A stretch of DNA of 64,000 bases. Origin: Lentzea albidocapillata. GTDB taxonomy: Bacteria; Actinomycetota; Actinomycetes; Mycobacteriales; Pseudonocardiaceae. Positions 35,817 to 50,137 of the stretch are shown here, piece by piece. Position 1 is the stretch's first letter. Each line of letters begins with the position of its first letter. The notes beneath the pieces were generated by a model. That model worked only from the letters and a program-made list of their open reading frames with translations. It was not told the DNA's origin and did not search any database. The stretch lies in assembly GCF_000719115.1 (NCBI RefSeq), contig NZ_JOEA01000033.1:3010-67009 (forward strand), written 5' to 3'. Made by a program: the position numbers and the translations under genes.

Positions 35817-38525
35817 CCGTTCGGCCTCGTCCAGGGTGTTTCCCGCGCCGGCGGGATCGCCCTGGGCGAGCAGCCAGTCCGCGTACCACTCCAGCACCAT
35901 GGCGCGGGCCGGGCCGTCAGCGCTCCTGTTGACGGTGTCGAGCGCCCGGCCGTGGTGCTCGCCCGCCTCGGCGAGCTGACCGAGTCGGGTCAGCGCCAGT
36001 CCCAGTCCGGCGTGGACGGTGGCGCGGAACTGGTTCGCGGGCGAGTCCTCCGTGGCGTCGAGCACCTGCCGGTACAACGTGACGGCCTGCTCGAAGTCAC
36101 CGCGGAAGTACGCCATCTCACCGTAGGCCTGCGTGACCCGTGCCCGGTCCAGCTCGAGCGGGGAGGGCGGTACCAGTTCCAGATCCTCACGGGCGCCGGC
36201 GAGGTCGCCGATCCTGATCTTGACGCGCGCCGCCTGCATGAGCACGGACATCGGCACCAGCACCGACTCCGGCTCGCCCAGCTCGGCAGCCATCCGTCTC
36301 GCCTCGGAGACCGCCTGCAGGCCCTCGGCGAACGCACCCCGGTTGATCAGCACCATGACCAGGCAGGACAGCCCGAACATCACGGCCCACCGGTCTCCCA
36401 CCGCCCGGAACCCGCGCAGCGCCTCCCGGTACGCGGCCTCCGCCCGCGGCGCGGAGCCCTCGCTGAACTCACCGGCCACCAGCCCGCGGACCAGCGCCGC
36501 GAACGCGCGCATCCAGGCGTCCGGCGACCGTTCCAGCCGACCGGCCAGCACCTCGAGCCGTTCCGCCAGTGCGGTCTGACCCCAGGCCTGGCCGCTCGTC
36601 AGCATCAACGCGCACAGCGCCGTCGGGAGGTCCTCCTGCCACAACCGCTCCGCCGCGACGACGGCGGCCGGCGTGCCGAGCGAGGCCAGCACATCCGAGA
36701 ACGGGTCGTCCGGCGTGAGCGAAGCCCAGCGGCGGATCTCCTCGAACCGCTTGGTCATCACCAGCCAATGCCACGTACGCGCGGCCATCATGCGCCGTGC
36801 GACGGCCAGGTCGTGCCGGACCGCCCATGCCTGCGCCGCGTCGAGGTTGGACCGTTCCACGTCGAAGACCTTCAACGCGTCCAGCTGCTCCGGGCCTCGC
36901 AGCAACGGTTCGTTCCGCTCGGCCAGCTCCACGTAGTAGGCGGCGTGCTTCGCAGGATCGGCTTGGCCCTGCTCCAACGCGTACTCGCGCACGGTCTCCA
37001 GCAGCCGGTAGCGCTCGCCCACCCGCACGACGAGCGACTTCTCCACGAGCGCGGCCAGCAGGTCCTCGGTGTCCCAGAGGTCCTGATCTTGTCGGACCTC
37101 CTGAGTACGTTGTGATGCAGGGGTTCCCGGCAAGGGGGTACCCCTGCGCGAGCCTGCTCCGCACACGAAATGCACCGCCGCGGCCGTCGCCCCACCGACG
37201 AACACGGCCAGCCGCGCGAGCAACCCGCGCTCGGCGTCGTGGAGCAGCTCCCAGCTCCAGTCGATCACCGCCCGCAACGTCCGGTGCCGCGCCGGCCCGG
37301 TCCGCGCGCCGCGGTCGAGCAACCGCAGCCGGCTGTCCACCCGCGACTCCAGCTGCGCCGCCGACAGCGACCGGGCCCGTGCCGCCGCGAGCTCCAGGGC
37401 GAGCGGAATCCCGTCCAGGGCAGCACAAACCCGCCGCACGACGTCGGGATCGAACACCGACCCGACCCGTGCCGAGAACAACCGCACGGCGTGATCGAGG
37501 TCGAGCGGCGCCACGGGGCACACGACCTCGCCCGGAATCCCGAGCGGCTCGCGGGACGTCGCCAGCACGCGCGCGTCGGGCGCCTCGGCCAGCAGCCGGA
37601 CGCACAGCGCCGCGGCCGCGTCCACGACGTGCTCGCAGTTGTCGAGCACCACCAGCGACGACCCGAGCCGCGAGAACACCGGCGCCGCCAACGGGTTCGG
37701 GCCCAGGGCGGCGTCCAGTGCCGCCAGCGGTTCGGCCGCCGAGTCCAGCTCGACGAACCACGCCTGCGGCACCGACGCGGCGTGCGTCAGCGCGAGGCGT
37801 GTCTTGCCCACGCCGCCGAACCCGGTCAGCGTCACCAACCGGTTGTCGCGCAACAACGTGGCCAACGCGGCCAGGTCCGCGCCACGCCCGACGAACGATC
37901 CGACCGGCGCCGGCAGGTTCCCGCGCGCGACGCGTTCGCGCAGCACCGTCAGGTGGGCGGCCGCCAGCGCCTCACCGGGATCCACGCCCAGCTCGTCGGC
38001 CAGAGCCGTGCGAACGCGCGCGAACACCGCCAGCGCGTCCGACCGCCGTCCGGCGGCGTTCAGCGCCAGCATCAACCGGGCCTGCACGTCCTCGCGCCAC
38101 GGATGCGCCGCCGCCAGCGCCTCCAGGCCCGCGAGGTCGTCGCGCAGCAACGCCAGCCGCACGGCCTCGTCCACCGCGAACGGTGCCTCCTCGAACGCCG
38201 CGCCACGCCACAACGCCGCGTCACGCGTCCGCGAGAAGGCCTCGACGTCGGTCTCCGCCTCCAGCCGGTACCCCGCCGCGTGCGACGAGATCACGGCGGC
38301 ACCGAGCACCCGCCGCAGCCGCGACACGAGCGACTGCAACGCCGCGGCACCGTCGACCGGCGGCTCGTCCGGCCACAGGTCGGCGATCAGCCGGTCCGGC
38401 GCGACGACGGTGCCAGGTTCCATCGCCAGCCGGATCAGCAGCCACCGCAGCCGCCTGCCGCGCACCTCGACCGGTGCGCCGTCCGCGGACACGACCTGCA
38501 GCGGCCCGAGCACGTTGACCCGCAT
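35736..38525 (-). CDS. AfsR/SARP-family regulator with NB-ARC and TPR domains
   Basis: A 929-residue regulator. The OmpR-like winged helix lies at about residues 1-90, and the bacterial activator domain runs to about 220. An NTPase domain starts with GRGADLAAL and has Walker A TGFGGVGKT and LVVLDNCEH. Helical TPR repeats fill the C-terminal half. It belongs to a class that activates secondary-metabolite genes. Its ATG is coupled (TGATG) to the stop of a membrane-protein gene. A stretch of about 26 residues after VCGAG (near codons 460-487) comes from a repeat inserted in frame. The longer frame to 39293 is not coding. Confidence 0.88.
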   Translation of the reverse strand: MRVNVLGPLQVVSADGAPVEVRGRRLRWLLIRLAMEPGTVVAPDRLIADLWPDEPPVDGAAALQSLVSRLRRVLGAAVISSHAAGYRLEAETDVEAFSRTRDAALWRGAAFEEAPFAVDEAVRLALLRDDLAGLEALAAAHPWREDVQARLMLALNAAGRRSDALAVFARVRTALADELGVDPGEALAAAHLTVLRERVARGNLPAPVGSFVGRGADLAALATLLRDNRLVTLTGFGGVGKTRLALTHAASVPQAWFVELDSAAEPLAALDAALGPNPLAAPVFSRLGSSLVVLDNCEHVVDAAAALCVRLLAEAPDARVLATSREPLGIPGEVVCPVAPLDLDHAVRLFSARVGSVFDPDVVRRVCAALDGIPLALELAAARARSLSAAQLESRVDSRLRLLDRGARTGPARHRTLRAVIDWSWELLHDAERGLLARLAVFVGGATAAAVHFVCGAGSRRGTPLPGTPASQRTQEVRQDQDLWDTEDLLAALVEKSLVVRVGERYRLLETVREYALEQGQADPAKHAAYYVELAERNEPLLRGPEQLDALKVFDVERSNLDAAQAWAVRHDLAVARRMMAARTWHWLVMTKRFEEIRRWASLTPDDPFSDVLASLGTPAAVVAAERLWQEDLPTALCALMLTSGQAWGQTALAERLEVLAGRLERSPDAWMRAFAALVRGLVAGEFSEGSAPRAEAAYREALRGFRAVGDRWAVMFGLSCLVMVLINRGAFAEGLQAVSEARRMAAELGEPESVLVPMSVLMQAARVKIRIGDLAGAREDLELVPPSPLELDRARVTQAYGEMAYFRGDFEQAVTLYRQVLDATEDSPANQFRATVHAGLGLALTRLGQLAEAGEHHGRALDTVNRSADGPARAMVLEWYADWLLAQGDPAGAGNTLDEAERLRGGPSSDPAVVQLRDRVRAEVRVDR
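37089..37147. repeat. Repeat with TGTCGGACC core and hairpin, inserted inside the SARP gene
   Basis: It begins with TTGTCGGACCTCCTGAGTAC (37089-37108) and is followed by a perfect 8-base hairpin, GCAGGGGT (37117-37124) pairing with ACCCCTGC (37140-37147). The segment encodes the unusual linker SRRGTPLPGTPASQRTQEVR between NTPase and helical domains. A related core, TGTCGGACCCCGTCGCTAAC, lies in an intergenic gap at 51007-51026. The pair suggests a dispersed small repeat. Confidence 0.5.
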
Positions 38526-39157
38526 CAGGCCCGCCGGACCCCGGCCACCACCGCGGCCGCCACGAGCGCGACGCCGGCCGCCGCCGTCCCCAGCAGGGAC
38601 AGCGACACCCTGTTGTGGCCCAGCGCGTCCAGCACCCACCCGAGCGGGGTGATCCGCCCCAGCGGGTACGTCAGCACCACCACCGTGAACACCGCCAGCA
38701 CAGTGCGTCCGATGGAGTCGAGGACAGGGCGGGCGAACAGCAGGCCCACCCCGACGCCGAGCAACGCACACCCAGTATGCGCGGCCAGTCCGACAAAAAA
38801 TTCGCCCGCCGTGTACGGGTGGGGGTTCGTCACCACCGGCCACACCGCCGCCAGCACCGCCATGGCCATCGCGAACAACACCGCGACCAGCGCCGCCGCC
38901 GTCAGCACCCGCGGCCGGCCTCCGGCGTTCACCACGGTGATCTCGCGCCGCACCACGTCCTCGGACGTCGCCACCACGACGGCCATCCACGCCGCGATCG
39001 GGTAGAGCAACGCCGACGAACCCGAATACGCCTCCAGTGGCTGCCCGGCGTCGCTGGAGAACAACATCCCCATCACCCCGAGGAACACCAGCAGCGGCGC
39101 CAGATAGCGTTGCCCGCGAAGGACATCGGCCGCGAGGTACCGGACGAGGGCGATCAC
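38525..39157 (-). CDS. ABC-transporter-associated membrane protein
   Basis: A 210-residue integral membrane protein with about six helices: N-terminal YLAPLLVFLGVMGMLF, then AAWMAVVVATS, a pair in the middle (VLTAAALVAVLFAMAMAVLAAVWPVV and ALLGVGVGLLFA) and two at the end. The GTG at 39157 overlaps the stop of the ATPase gene upstream (GTGA) and its own stop overlaps the SARP start by one base. It is therefore the permease partner of a two-component ABC system, although the ABC-2 signature is weak. Confidence 0.75.
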   Translation of the reverse strand: MIALVRYLAADVLRGQRYLAPLLVFLGVMGMLFSSDAGQPLEAYSGSSALLYPIAAWMAVVVATSEDVVRREITVVNAGGRPRVLTAAALVAVLFAMAMAVLAAVWPVVTNPHPYTAGEFFVGLAAHTGCALLGVGVGLLFARPVLDSIGRTVLAVFTVVVLTYPLGRITPLGWVLDALGHNRVSLSLLGTAAAGVALVAAAVVAGVRRA

Positions 39158-39867
39158 CGCACACTCCGCACCGAGCAGCCGAGGCGCAGCGCCTCGGCCA
39201 GCACCTGATCGCTCTGCTCCGGCGCCACGACCACCCGCACCGACGACCCGCGCGCCTGCACCGACCGCACGCCTTCCAGCGCCTCCAACGCATCGGGCGC
39301 CGCGACCCGGCTGAGCTCGATCGTCACGTGCCCGCCGGAGAGGTCCACGCGCGTCGCCGACGCGAGGTGTCCCTCGTGGTCGGACACCAGCGCCGTCCGT
39401 CCCTCCAGCAACGACACCAGTTCGGCGGACGCCGAGGGGTCGAGCCCGGACCACGGCTCGTCGAGCACCAGCACGCCGGAAGCCGCCAATGCCTGTGCCA
39501 GCGCGACCTTCTGCGTGTTGCCCTTGGACAGCTCGGACATCGGCGCCGTCAGCGAACCGACGAATCCCAGTCGTTCCAGCGCATCGCCGGCCTCAGCGCC
39601 GCGAACGCGCCCCATGTGCGCGAGGTAGGACGAAGCGGACATCTTGACGTCCGAAGGGAACCGCTCAGGCACGTAGCCGACCGAGGCAGGCCGCTCGACA
39701 CGGCCGGACGTCGGCTTCAGGACGCCGGCGGCGATCTTGAGCAACGTCGACTTGCCGGTGCCGTTCGCGCCGGTCAGCACGGTCAGGCCGGAGACCTCCA
39801 GCGTGAGGTCGCGCAGCACCCAGGGCCCGCGCCCGTACCGCTTCGAAACACGATCTAGGAGCACCAC
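39154..39867 (-). CDS. ABC transporter ATP-binding protein
   Basis: A 237-residue ATPase. Walker A is TGANGTGKST, the signature is LSKGNTQKVALAQAL (a variant of LSGGQ) and Walker B is VLVLDEPWSGLDPSA. The ORF begins with GTG at 39867. It heads the operon ATPase-membrane protein-SARP regulator, all with overlapping stops and starts. A short, degenerate signature and small size fit exporters associated with regulators or bacteriocin-like immunity. Confidence 0.85.
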   Translation of the reverse strand: MVLLDRVSKRYGRGPWVLRDLTLEVSGLTVLTGANGTGKSTLLKIAAGVLKPTSGRVERPASVGYVPERFPSDVKMSASSYLAHMGRVRGAEAGDALERLGFVGSLTAPMSELSKGNTQKVALAQALAASGVLVLDEPWSGLDPSASAELVSLLEGRTALVSDHEGHLASATRVDLSGGHVTIELSRVAAPDALEALEGVRSVQARGSSVRVVVAPEQSDQVLAEALRLGCSVRSVR

Positions 39868-39887
39868 GCCAAGATAACCACCCTGCC

Positions 39888-40023
39888 CTGAACTCGGCGG
39901 AGATCGTGCTCGCGGCGGCCACGGCGATCACGTTCGCGCTCGTCCCGCGCGCATCTCGTCTACATCGCGCTGGAGGGCGTGACGGTGCTGATGCTGATCG
40001 CGTCCGCGATCATCCTGCTGTGA
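39888..40023 (+). pseudogene. Possible frameshifted remnant of a small membrane protein
   Basis: Reading CTG at 39888 gives LNSAEIVLAAATAITFALVPR. Shifting frame by one base then gives HLVYIALEGVTVLMLIASAI and a TGA at 40021. Both halves are hydrophobic and look like one two-helix protein broken by a one-base shift near 39950. No good start codon or ribosome binding site was seen, so this may be chance. The rest of the 337-base gap (39868-40204) is the aconitase leader and promoter region. Confidence 0.25.
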
Positions 40024-40083
40024 TCAGGTCCGCCGGCTCTCGTGTGAGTACCGCACCGGGATCGTGACTTAGGGCAACCTGGC

Positions 40084-40113
40084 TTGAACCGGCTTACAGG
40101 ACAAGCGTACTGT
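40084..40113 (+). promoter_or_regulatory. Putative promoter of the aconitase gene
   Basis: TTGAAC at 40084-40089 and TACTGT at 40108-40113 are 18 bases apart and resemble a sigma-A-type -35/-10 pair. The -10 fits TANNNT. It would start transcription about 85 bases before the GTG at 40205. Confidence 0.4.
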
Positions 40114-40204
40114 TTGGGGTCGAGGGGCAGGGGCCGACCCGGTGAGGAAGACTCTCCCCCATCCCGAACCGACCACCGCGCTGTCACCAGTTATGGAGTT
40201 GCAC

Positions 40205-43021
<2,817 letters not shown>

Positions 43022-43032
43022 TCCCCGTCGTA

Positions 43033-43072
43033 CCGAAAGGGCCGTCCACCACCCGGTGGGCGGCCCTTTCGG
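43033..43072 (+). terminator. Terminator after acnA
   Basis: Inverted arms CCGAAAGGGCCG and CGGCCCTTTCGG, extended inward by CCACC/GGTGG with one mismatch, starting 12 bases after the stop. The loop is short. Confidence 0.8.
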
Positions 43073-43145
43073 CGTCAATGCACCCGTAACGGTGAGCGTG
43101 CACCCCGCGATGCCAAGGCACCCTGATCACCGCGGGAGACCCCTC

Positions 43146-43571
43146 ATGAGCTTGACCGTGCTCGGTGACCTCAACTGGTGGGCCGTCGTCGTCGCCACGA
43201 TCGCGTACTTCGCGCTGGGCTTGGTCTGGTACGCGGACTACGCCTTCGGCAGGGCCTGGCAACGCGCGGCCGGCTGGGACCTGAGCCCACCCGAGAAGAT
43301 CGGAGTGGGCGTCTACGCCATCCCACTGGTCACGTGCTTCGTCATCACCCTCGCCACCGCGATGATCGGCCACGCCTCCCGCACCGACGACATCATGGAA
43401 GGCATCCTGCTGGGGCTCGTCGTCGGTCTCGGCATAGCGCTGCCGATCAGGCTCATGACCGGGGCCTACGACAGGACGAAGCCCGCCCCGATCACCTTCG
43501 CGGCCATCGGGGCGGGCTATCACATCGTCGGGCTCACGCTCGCGGGCGCGATCCTCGGTCTGTGGATCTAG
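43146..43571 (+). CDS. DUF1761 membrane protein
   Basis: A 141-residue protein with four hydrophobic helices and the DUF1761 start WWAVVVATIAYFALGLVWY, then a later block, GILLGLVVGLGIALPIRLMTG. Helix-loop length is normal. The function is unknown. Its last four bases overlap the convergent NB-ARC gene. Confidence 0.8.
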   Translation: MSLTVLGDLNWWAVVVATIAYFALGLVWYADYAFGRAWQRAAGWDLSPPEKIGVGVYAIPLVTCFVITLATAMIGHASRTDDIMEGILLGLVVGLGIALPIRLMTGAYDRTKPAPITFAAIGAGYHIVGLTLAGAILGLWI

Positions 43572-45601
43572 AGCGCGTCCAGCCGGGCCCTGACCTTGGC
43601 GGCGATGTCCAGCCGGAACTGCTCCTCGTACATGGCGATCGAGCCTTGCCAGGCCGCGCGGGCCTCGTCGCTGTTGCCGAGCGCCGCGTGCGCCTGGCCG
43701 ATCAGGTCGAGGGTGTTGGGCTCGCTCCACGCGTCACCACCGACGTGACGGTGCCGGGCCAGCGCCTGCTCGTGGTGCTCCAGTGCCTCCCGGTACCGGC
43801 CGGTGGCCTGAGCGAGCTGACCAAGACTGTTGTGCGCCACCGCTTCTCCGGCCCTGTTGCCGAGTTCGCGATGCATGGCGAGAGCGCGCAGTGCCATGGG
43901 CAGCGCCGCGTCGTGGTTGCCGGCCAGAACATGCAGCCAGCTCGTCATACCGAGAGCGTCGGCCTCGCAGAGACTGTCTCCCAACTCGGCGAACGACCGC
44001 ACGGCTCGCTCACCGTGCTCCACCGCCTCGGCGAGACCGCCCTCGATCTCCAGCAACATGGCCAGTGCCATGCAGGCTTGTCCCTGTGCGAACAGGTCGT
44101 TTCCCAACTCCAGCGCATGCCGCAGCCGCGCCGTCGCAGCAGGGTAGTCACCCGTCTGGGTGTGCGCGTTCCCGAGCATTCTCAGGGCCTTGGCTTGCGC
44201 GTCCACGTCCCCCAGCCGTTCGGCGGCGGCAAGGCCGCGCTCCCACGACGTCACCTGGTCCCGCAGATGACCACGACGGTAGTGAAACGAGGTCAACAGG
44301 TGTGCGAGCTGCCCCACCCGCAAGTACCAGCCCAGAGCGAGGGCGATTCGCTGCGTTTCCAGCAGGCATCGATGTTCCGCGTCGAGCCATGTCAGCGCTG
44401 CGACGTCATCAGGAGGACTCAGCGGCGCGCATCCGGGCTCGGGTTCGCCGAGCACCACCTGTCGCCGATGCGAATAGACGCGGTGGTCGGCGGCATGGGC
44501 GGTGTGCAGGTAGAAGTCGGTGAGGCGGCGCAGTCCCCGCTCGTGGTCCACTGCTTGTTCGGCGGCATAGCTGCGTACCAGGTCGTGCATCCGATAGCGG
44601 CGCGGCACGTGTTCGTGCACCAGATGCGCGTCTTCCAGCTCTCGCAACACTTCACGCACCTGCGGTCCGGGCAGACCGGCAAGACTGACCGCGGCGTCGA
44701 AGCCGATGTCCAGGCCGGGTGCGTGGCCGAGCAAACCGAACAAGGTCGACGCACGGTCCGAGAGCAGTCTGCAGGACCAGGACAACACCGAACGCAGCCC
44801 GTCCAGCCGGTCCTCGCGGAGCTCCTCCGCGAGGACGGACAACGGGAAGTTCCCGTGCTGCCGCGCCCGTGCGGCCACCGTCGCCAGCGCCAGCGGCAAC
44901 CCGCCGCACCGGCTCACCAACTCGTCCACCGCGTCGCCGTGGCGTCCGATCCGGTCCTCCCCGAGCCTGCCGGTCAGGACCGCGCGGGAGTCCTCTTCGG
45001 ACAGCACGTCCAGACCCACCGGCTCCGCACTGTGGTTCGCCACCAGTCCGCGCAGAAAACGACGGCTGGTCACCAGCACGGTGCAGGACGGGCTGCCCGG
45101 CAGCAGCGGCTCGACCTGTGCCTCCTCGGCCGCGTTGTCGAGCACCACGAGCATGCGCCTGCCCGCCACCAGGCTGCGGTACAGGGCGGCCTGGGCAGGC
45201 AGGCTCACCGGGATCGACCCGGGTGCGACCCCGAGCGCGTCCAGGAACGACCGGACCGCCACCGCCGGCGGCAACGGTCTGCCACCGGGCGCGAAACCCT
45301 GCAGGTCGACGTGGAGCCTGCCGTCCGGGAACGCGTCCAGCCGCGAGTGCGCCCATCGCAGCGCGAGCCAGGTCTTGCCGACCCCGCCCGCACCGCCGAT
45401 CACCGCCGCGCCGCCCAGCACCCGGTCCAGCAGCGCCAGTTCGGCGGTCCTGCCGACGAAGTGCCGCGGTGCGGCGGGGAGCTGCTTGGGCACCGGCCGC
45501 GACTGTGCGGGCAGATGCACCGACCCGATGGACCCCGCCTGCACGACGGCGCCGATCGTGGCCGCCTTGACCTCGTTGCGCGTCTCGTCCATCGCCACCA
45601 C
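43568..45601 (-). CDS. NB-ARC/TPR STAND-type protein
   Basis: A 677-residue NTPase. Residues 14-31 (ATIGAVVQAGSIGSVHLP) are a short beta motif typical of an N-terminal effector-associated segment in actinobacterial STAND proteins. The NB-ARC domain has Walker A GGAGGVGKT (about 69-77), MLVVLDNAAEE, a TSRRFL sensor and GGLPLAL. The C-terminus (about 400-677) is TPR repeats. It carries no DNA-binding domain, unlike SARP or LuxR relatives. GTG 45601 or ATG 45592 may be the start. It probably works as a signalling switch that oligomerises on ligand binding. The trigger is unknown. Confidence 0.8.
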   Translation of the reverse strand: MVAMDETRNEVKAATIGAVVQAGSIGSVHLPAQSRPVPKQLPAAPRHFVGRTAELALLDRVLGGAAVIGGAGGVGKTWLALRWAHSRLDAFPDGRLHVDLQGFAPGGRPLPPAVAVRSFLDALGVAPGSIPVSLPAQAALYRSLVAGRRMLVVLDNAAEEAQVEPLLPGSPSCTVLVTSRRFLRGLVANHSAEPVGLDVLSEEDSRAVLTGRLGEDRIGRHGDAVDELVSRCGGLPLALATVAARARQHGNFPLSVLAEELREDRLDGLRSVLSWSCRLLSDRASTLFGLLGHAPGLDIGFDAAVSLAGLPGPQVREVLRELEDAHLVHEHVPRRYRMHDLVRSYAAEQAVDHERGLRRLTDFYLHTAHAADHRVYSHRRQVVLGEPEPGCAPLSPPDDVAALTWLDAEHRCLLETQRIALALGWYLRVGQLAHLLTSFHYRRGHLRDQVTSWERGLAAAERLGDVDAQAKALRMLGNAHTQTGDYPAATARLRHALELGNDLFAQGQACMALAMLLEIEGGLAEAVEHGERAVRSFAELGDSLCEADALGMTSWLHVLAGNHDAALPMALRALAMHRELGNRAGEAVAHNSLGQLAQATGRYREALEHHEQALARHRHVGGDAWSEPNTLDLIGQAHAALGNSDEARAAWQGSIAMYEEQFRLDIAAKVRARLDAL

Positions 45602-45643
45602 CCCACCACTGAGGGTAGCGGCTCGTTCGGCTTCTTACGAAGA

Positions 45644-47833
<2,190 letters not shown>

Positions 47834-47837
<4 letters not shown>

Positions 47838-48454
47838 TGGGCCTCCTCGCCCGCGATGGCCCGCAGGTGCGGGATCGCCAGTCGTTCGACGTACTTCGCC
47901 AGCACGTCGACCTCCAGGTTCACCAGGTCGCCCGGAATGCGGTGCCCGAGCGTGGTGAGTTCGAGGGTCGTAGGGATCAGGCTCACGGTGAACTGGTCCT
48001 CGGAGACGGTCACGACCGTCAGCGAGACCCCGTCGACCGTGATGGAGCCCTTCTCCACGACGTAACGGGAGAGGCTCGGCGGGAGTCCGATGTGGACGAT
48101 CTCCCAGTGCTCCGCCTTGTCCCGCGCGAGAATCGTGCCAGTGCCGTCGACGTGGCCCTGCACGATGTGGCCACCGAGGCGCTGGCCGACCGCGGCCGCG
48201 CGCTCCAGGTTGACCCGGTCGCCCGCGGCGACCTTCGCGAGGCTGCTGCGCGTGAGGGTCTCGCGCATCACGTCCGCGGTGAAGCTGTCGTTCTCGACTT
48301 CCACGACGGTGAGGCAGACGCCGCTCACCGCGATGGAGTCGCCGTGCTTCGCGTCGCTGGTCACGATCGGCCCGGCGATGCGGATCCGTGCCGCGTCGGG
48401 CAGGTCCTCAATCGCCTCGACGTGGCCGAGTTCCTCGACGATCCCGGTGAACAC
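47834..48454 (-). CDS. ribE: Riboflavin synthase alpha chain
   Basis: A 206-residue enzyme that dismutates two lumazines to riboflavin. It consists of two similar beta-barrel repeats: residues 1-97 ([24 protein letters not shown]) and 98-206 ([30 protein letters not shown]). The GTG at 48454 has the strong ribosome binding site AGGAGGAG directly upstream and gives the family start FTGIVEE. It lies eight bases after ribD. Confidence 0.93.
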
Positions 48455-48462
48455 CGCTCCTC

Positions 48463-49464
48463 CTAAGTGCGCGGAACCGCGCTGATCCGCAAGTCCGGTC
48501 CGCTCATGGTGACGTCTTCCACGGTCAGCCTCACAGCGTCCGTGATGGTTGACACGCCCGCGTCCAGCACCGCCGCGGGACCGGCCCCGAGCAGCGCGGG
48601 CGCGATGTAGGCGAGGACCCGGTCGATCCGGCCGGCGCGCCAGAACGCACCGGCGAGCGTCGGGCCGCCCTCCAGCACCACGTCGACCACGCCCCGCTCG
48701 GCGAGCGCCGCCAGGACGGCGTCCGGCTCGTGCGTGCGCAGGTGCAGTGCGGTGTGCTGGAGCTTCGCTCCCTCCGGCAGGTCGCTCGTGCCCACCACCA
48801 CCGGCAACGGCTGGCGGGGCAACGGCATTCCACCGGCGTCCCTGGCCGTCAGCGCGGGGTCGTCCAGCCTCACCGTGTTCATGCCGACGACGATCGCGTC
48901 GAGCTTGGCGCGCATGTCGTGGACCTCCTTGCGGGAGGTCTCCGAGCTGATCCACTGACTGGTGCCGTCCCGGGCCGCGATCCGCCCGTCGAGCGAGGCC
49001 GCGTACTTCCACGTGACGTGCGGACGGCCCGTGCGCGCGTAGTGCAGCCACGCCCTGAGGGGGCCTCGGCTGACTTCCTGCTCCAGCAGTCCGCTCTCGA
49101 CGGTGACGCCGGCTTTTCTCAGGACCTCGACACCGCCCGCGGCCTTCGGGTTGGGGTCGCTGGTGGCGTGGATGACGTGCTTGATGCCGGCTTCGATGAG
49201 CGTCTCGGTACACGGCGGCGTACGGCCGTAGTGCGAACACGGTTCGAGGGTGACGACCGCGGTGCCGCCACGGGCCTTCGAGCCCGCTTCCTTGAGCGCC
49301 ATCACCTCGGCGTGCGGCCCGCCGACCGGCTGCGTGCCACCGAACCCGACCGCGTTACCGCCCTCGTCGAGGATGACGCAGCCGACCGGCGGGTTGGGGC
49401 TGGTGGTGCCCCGGACCCGCTCGCTCTCCGCGATGGCGATCGTCATCGCGTCCTCGGGGGTCAT
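48463..49464 (-). CDS. ribD: Bifunctional pyrimidine deaminase/reductase
   Basis: A 333-residue fusion. The N-terminal deaminase has the zinc site PHAEVMAL and [13 protein letters not shown]. The C-terminal reductase has [17 protein letters not shown] and [16 protein letters not shown]. It carries out the second and third steps of riboflavin synthesis. The ATG at 49464 overlaps the rpe stop (ATGA). No FMN riboswitch was seen before the riboflavin genes. Confidence 0.93.
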   Translation of the reverse strand: MTPEDAMTIAIAESERVRGTTSPNPPVGCVILDEGGNAVGFGGTQPVGGPHAEVMALKEAGSKARGGTAVVTLEPCSHYGRTPPCTETLIEAGIKHVIHATSDPNPKAAGGVEVLRKAGVTVESGLLEQEVSRGPLRAWLHYARTGRPHVTWKYAASLDGRIAARDGTSQWISSETSRKEVHDMRAKLDAIVVGMNTVRLDDPALTARDAGGMPLPRQPLPVVVGTSDLPEGAKLQHTALHLRTHEPDAVLAALAERGVVDVVLEGGPTLAGAFWRAGRIDRVLAYIAPALLGAGPAAVLDAGVSTITDAVRLTVEDVTMSGPDLRISAVPRT

Positions 49465-50111
49465 CTCGCACCGGCTGCCTGGGCGCGCAGGGCCTCGACG
49501 GCCTTGCCGGGGTCCGCGGCGTCGTACACGGCGGAACCCGCGACGAAGCAGTCCACGCCGGCCTGGGCGGCCTGTTCGATCGTGTCGGCGTTGATGCCAC
49601 CGTCGATCTCCACCAGCAGCTTGAGGTGCCCGGTGTCGACGAGGTGGCGGGCCTGGCGGACCTTGTCCAGCACGTCGGCCATGAAGCTCTGCCCGCCGAA
49701 GCCCGGCTCGACCGACATGACCAGCAGCGTGTCGTAGTGCTTGAGCAACTCGACGTACGGCTCCAGCGGGGTGCCGGGCTTGATGCTCAGACCGGCCTTG
49801 CTGCCCGCGGCCTTCAGGTTCCTGGCCAGCGCGACCGGGTCGTTCGCCGCCTCGACGTGCACGGTCACGTTGTACGCGCCCGCCTCCGCGTAGCCGATGG
49901 CCCAGCGATCCGGGTCCTCGATCATCAGGTGGCAGTCGATCGGGATGTCGGTGACCTGGAGCAGCGACTTCACCACGGGCAGGCCGAGCGTCAGGTTCGG
50001 TACGAAGTGGTTGTCCATGACGTCGACATGGATCCAGTCCGACGTGGGCACCGCGGCGAGCTCGTCGGCGAGGCGCGCGAAGTCGGCGGACAGGATGCTG
50101 GGGGCGATCAT
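49461..50111 (-). CDS. rpe: Ribulose-phosphate 3-epimerase
   Basis: A 216-residue TIM-barrel enzyme of the pentose phosphate pathway. It interconverts ribulose 5-phosphate and xylulose 5-phosphate. Ribulose 5-phosphate is the precursor that ribBA uses, which explains the operon position. Motifs are [36 protein letters not shown] and [14 protein letters not shown] 50111 gives the family start. A few codons upstream, GTG (VHTP-MIAPS) is also possible. Confidence 0.94.
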   Translation of the reverse strand: MIAPSILSADFARLADELAAVPTSDWIHVDVMDNHFVPNLTLGLPVVKSLLQVTDIPIDCHLMIEDPDRWAIGYAEAGAYNVTVHVEAANDPVALARNLKAAGSKAGLSIKPGTPLEPYVELLKHYDTLLVMSVEPGFGGQSFMADVLDKVRQARHLVDTGHLKLLVEIDGGINADTIEQAAQAGVDCFVAGSAVYDAADPGKAVEALRAQAAGAR

Positions 50112-50137
50112 CGGCGTGTGGACCACAAGGGTGAAGT

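Noticed and set aside
39120..39293. Upstream extension of the SARP frame to 39293
   Set aside because: It overlaps the ABC membrane-protein gene in another frame. The ATG at 38525 gives the canonical regulator start.
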